Source of the DNA: an uncultured Eubacteriales bacterium
GTDB lineage: Bacteria; Bacillota; Clostridia; Oscillospirales; Acutalibacteraceae
Reading direction: 5' to 3'
Assembly (NCBI GenBank): GCA_900321595.1
Contig: ONWP01000228.1
Location: forward strand, 1 to 15,934
DNA: 15,934 bases
Translations under genes and position numbers: made by a program
Shown here: in pieces, positions 15,600 through 15,934 of the stretch
Layout of the letters: each line of letters starts with the position of its first letter
Position numbering within the stretch: the first letter of the stretch is position 1
Notes under the pieces: generated by a model
What the model was told of the DNA's origin: nothing
Databases searched by the model: none
The model's input: the letters and a program-made list of their open reading frames with translations, nothing else

Positions 15600-15934
15600 A
15601 TGGATAACTATAAATGCGAGATCTGCGACGGCGATCTGGTGCTGACGATCGGCGCCGAGACAGCCGTCTGCGACCACTGCGGGCGTTCGACCGCGATCGA
15701 TCCGGCGGACGCGAAAAAGTATCAGCGGATCTATCAGAGCGCGGAACGCATGACGCATACCGGCTCGGTCTCCGGCTACCGGGAGGCCGTGAAGCAGATG
15801 GAGACGATCGCCTTCATCCCGCAGGCGAAGGAACAAATCGAGCTGTATGAGAAGCAGATCGAAGCGCTTCAGCGGAAAAAGGAACGGCAGGCGCACACCA
15901 GAGCCGCCGATGAGAAGAGCGGCACCGCGGTCGG
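15600..15934 (+). CDS. Zinc-ribbon protein, 3' end outside window
   Basis: ATG at 15600 opens a frame that stays open to the end of the window (111 codons seen). The N-terminus carries a zinc ribbon, CEIC (6-9) and CDHC (24-27), in MDNYKCEICDGDLVL, followed by a helical region IYQSAERMTHTGSVSGYREAVKQMETI that may be a TPR-like or tandem helical unit and a charged coiled coil (YEKQIEALQRKKERQ). No strong ribosome site is visible, so it may be translated by coupling with the upstream gene, whose stop is 27 bases away. In similar clostridial proteins a zinc ribbon of this kind precedes membrane or scaffold segments; the missing C-terminus decides. It extends the zinc-ribbon theme of the operon. 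Confidence 0.7.
   Translation, partial: MDNYKCEICDGDLVLTIGAETAVCDHCGRSTAIDPADAKKYQRIYQSAERMTHTGSVSGYREAVKQMETIAFIPQAKEQIELYEKQIEALQRKKERQAHTRAADEKSGTAV

Noticed and set aside
1..15934. tRNA, rRNA, CRISPR array, insertion sequence or phage genes
   Set aside because: No tRNA-like cloverleaf, repeat-spacer pattern, transposase or integrase motif was seen on either strand; the TIR island has no recognisable flanking target repeats.

Overview
The window looks like a chromosomal segment of a GC-rich (about 60-65% by eye) gut- or rumen-type Clostridia bacterium. The support is indirect: strong GGAGG-type ribosome sites, sigma-A promoters with extended -10 elements, and a set of families common in Clostridia (permuted amino-acid-binding ABC fusion, YhfC protease, BspA-type LRR protein, clostridial MFS carrier, SPFH/zinc-ribbon protein, and a secreted protein ending in a C-x-Y-C-G-K-x-H tail). 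No RNA genes, CRISPR arrays, transposases or phage genes were seen.

Layout. 1-411: 3'-truncated glycoside-hydrolase-like gene, entering from outside the window. 565-1521: a clearly AT-richer gene for a TIR-like domain fused to a RipA/8xMP-like membrane domain, probably a lone immune effector acquired horizontally. 1495-2166 (minus): small alpha/beta-hydrolase esterase, convergent with it and overlapping its 3' end. 2258-5803: amino-acid ABC importer operon, with a substrate-binding/permease fusion carrying an internal 244-residue tandem duplication and an ATPase with an extra GHKL-like tail; a broken DUF3990 gene and a strong terminator follow. 6306-7870 (minus): two-gene operon of a membrane-anchored, zinc-ribbon MerR regulator and a YhfC-type intramembrane protease, with a textbook 19-bp-spacer MerR promoter. 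8103-8789: YczE-family membrane protein. 8891-10120: abundant-looking secreted protein, closed by a terminator. 10288-13135: LRR protein plus MFS transporter operon, closed by a terminator. 13249-end: SPFH protein with three C-terminal zinc ribbons, a four-TM protein and a zinc-ribbon protein running off the window.

How the genes work together. The ABC operon should import a polar amino acid or related solute; its two binding modules and nucleotide-binding-like tail suggest regulated or dual-specificity uptake. The MerR/YhfC pair looks like an autoregulated membrane stress module. The last three genes form a membrane-associated SPFH/zinc-ribbon module. The most notable item is the TIR-membrane fusion in a low-GC insert flanked by a truncated gene and an overlapped gene end, which fits a defence cassette. 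Function there is inference: the fold assignment rests on reading motifs by eye, not on a search.
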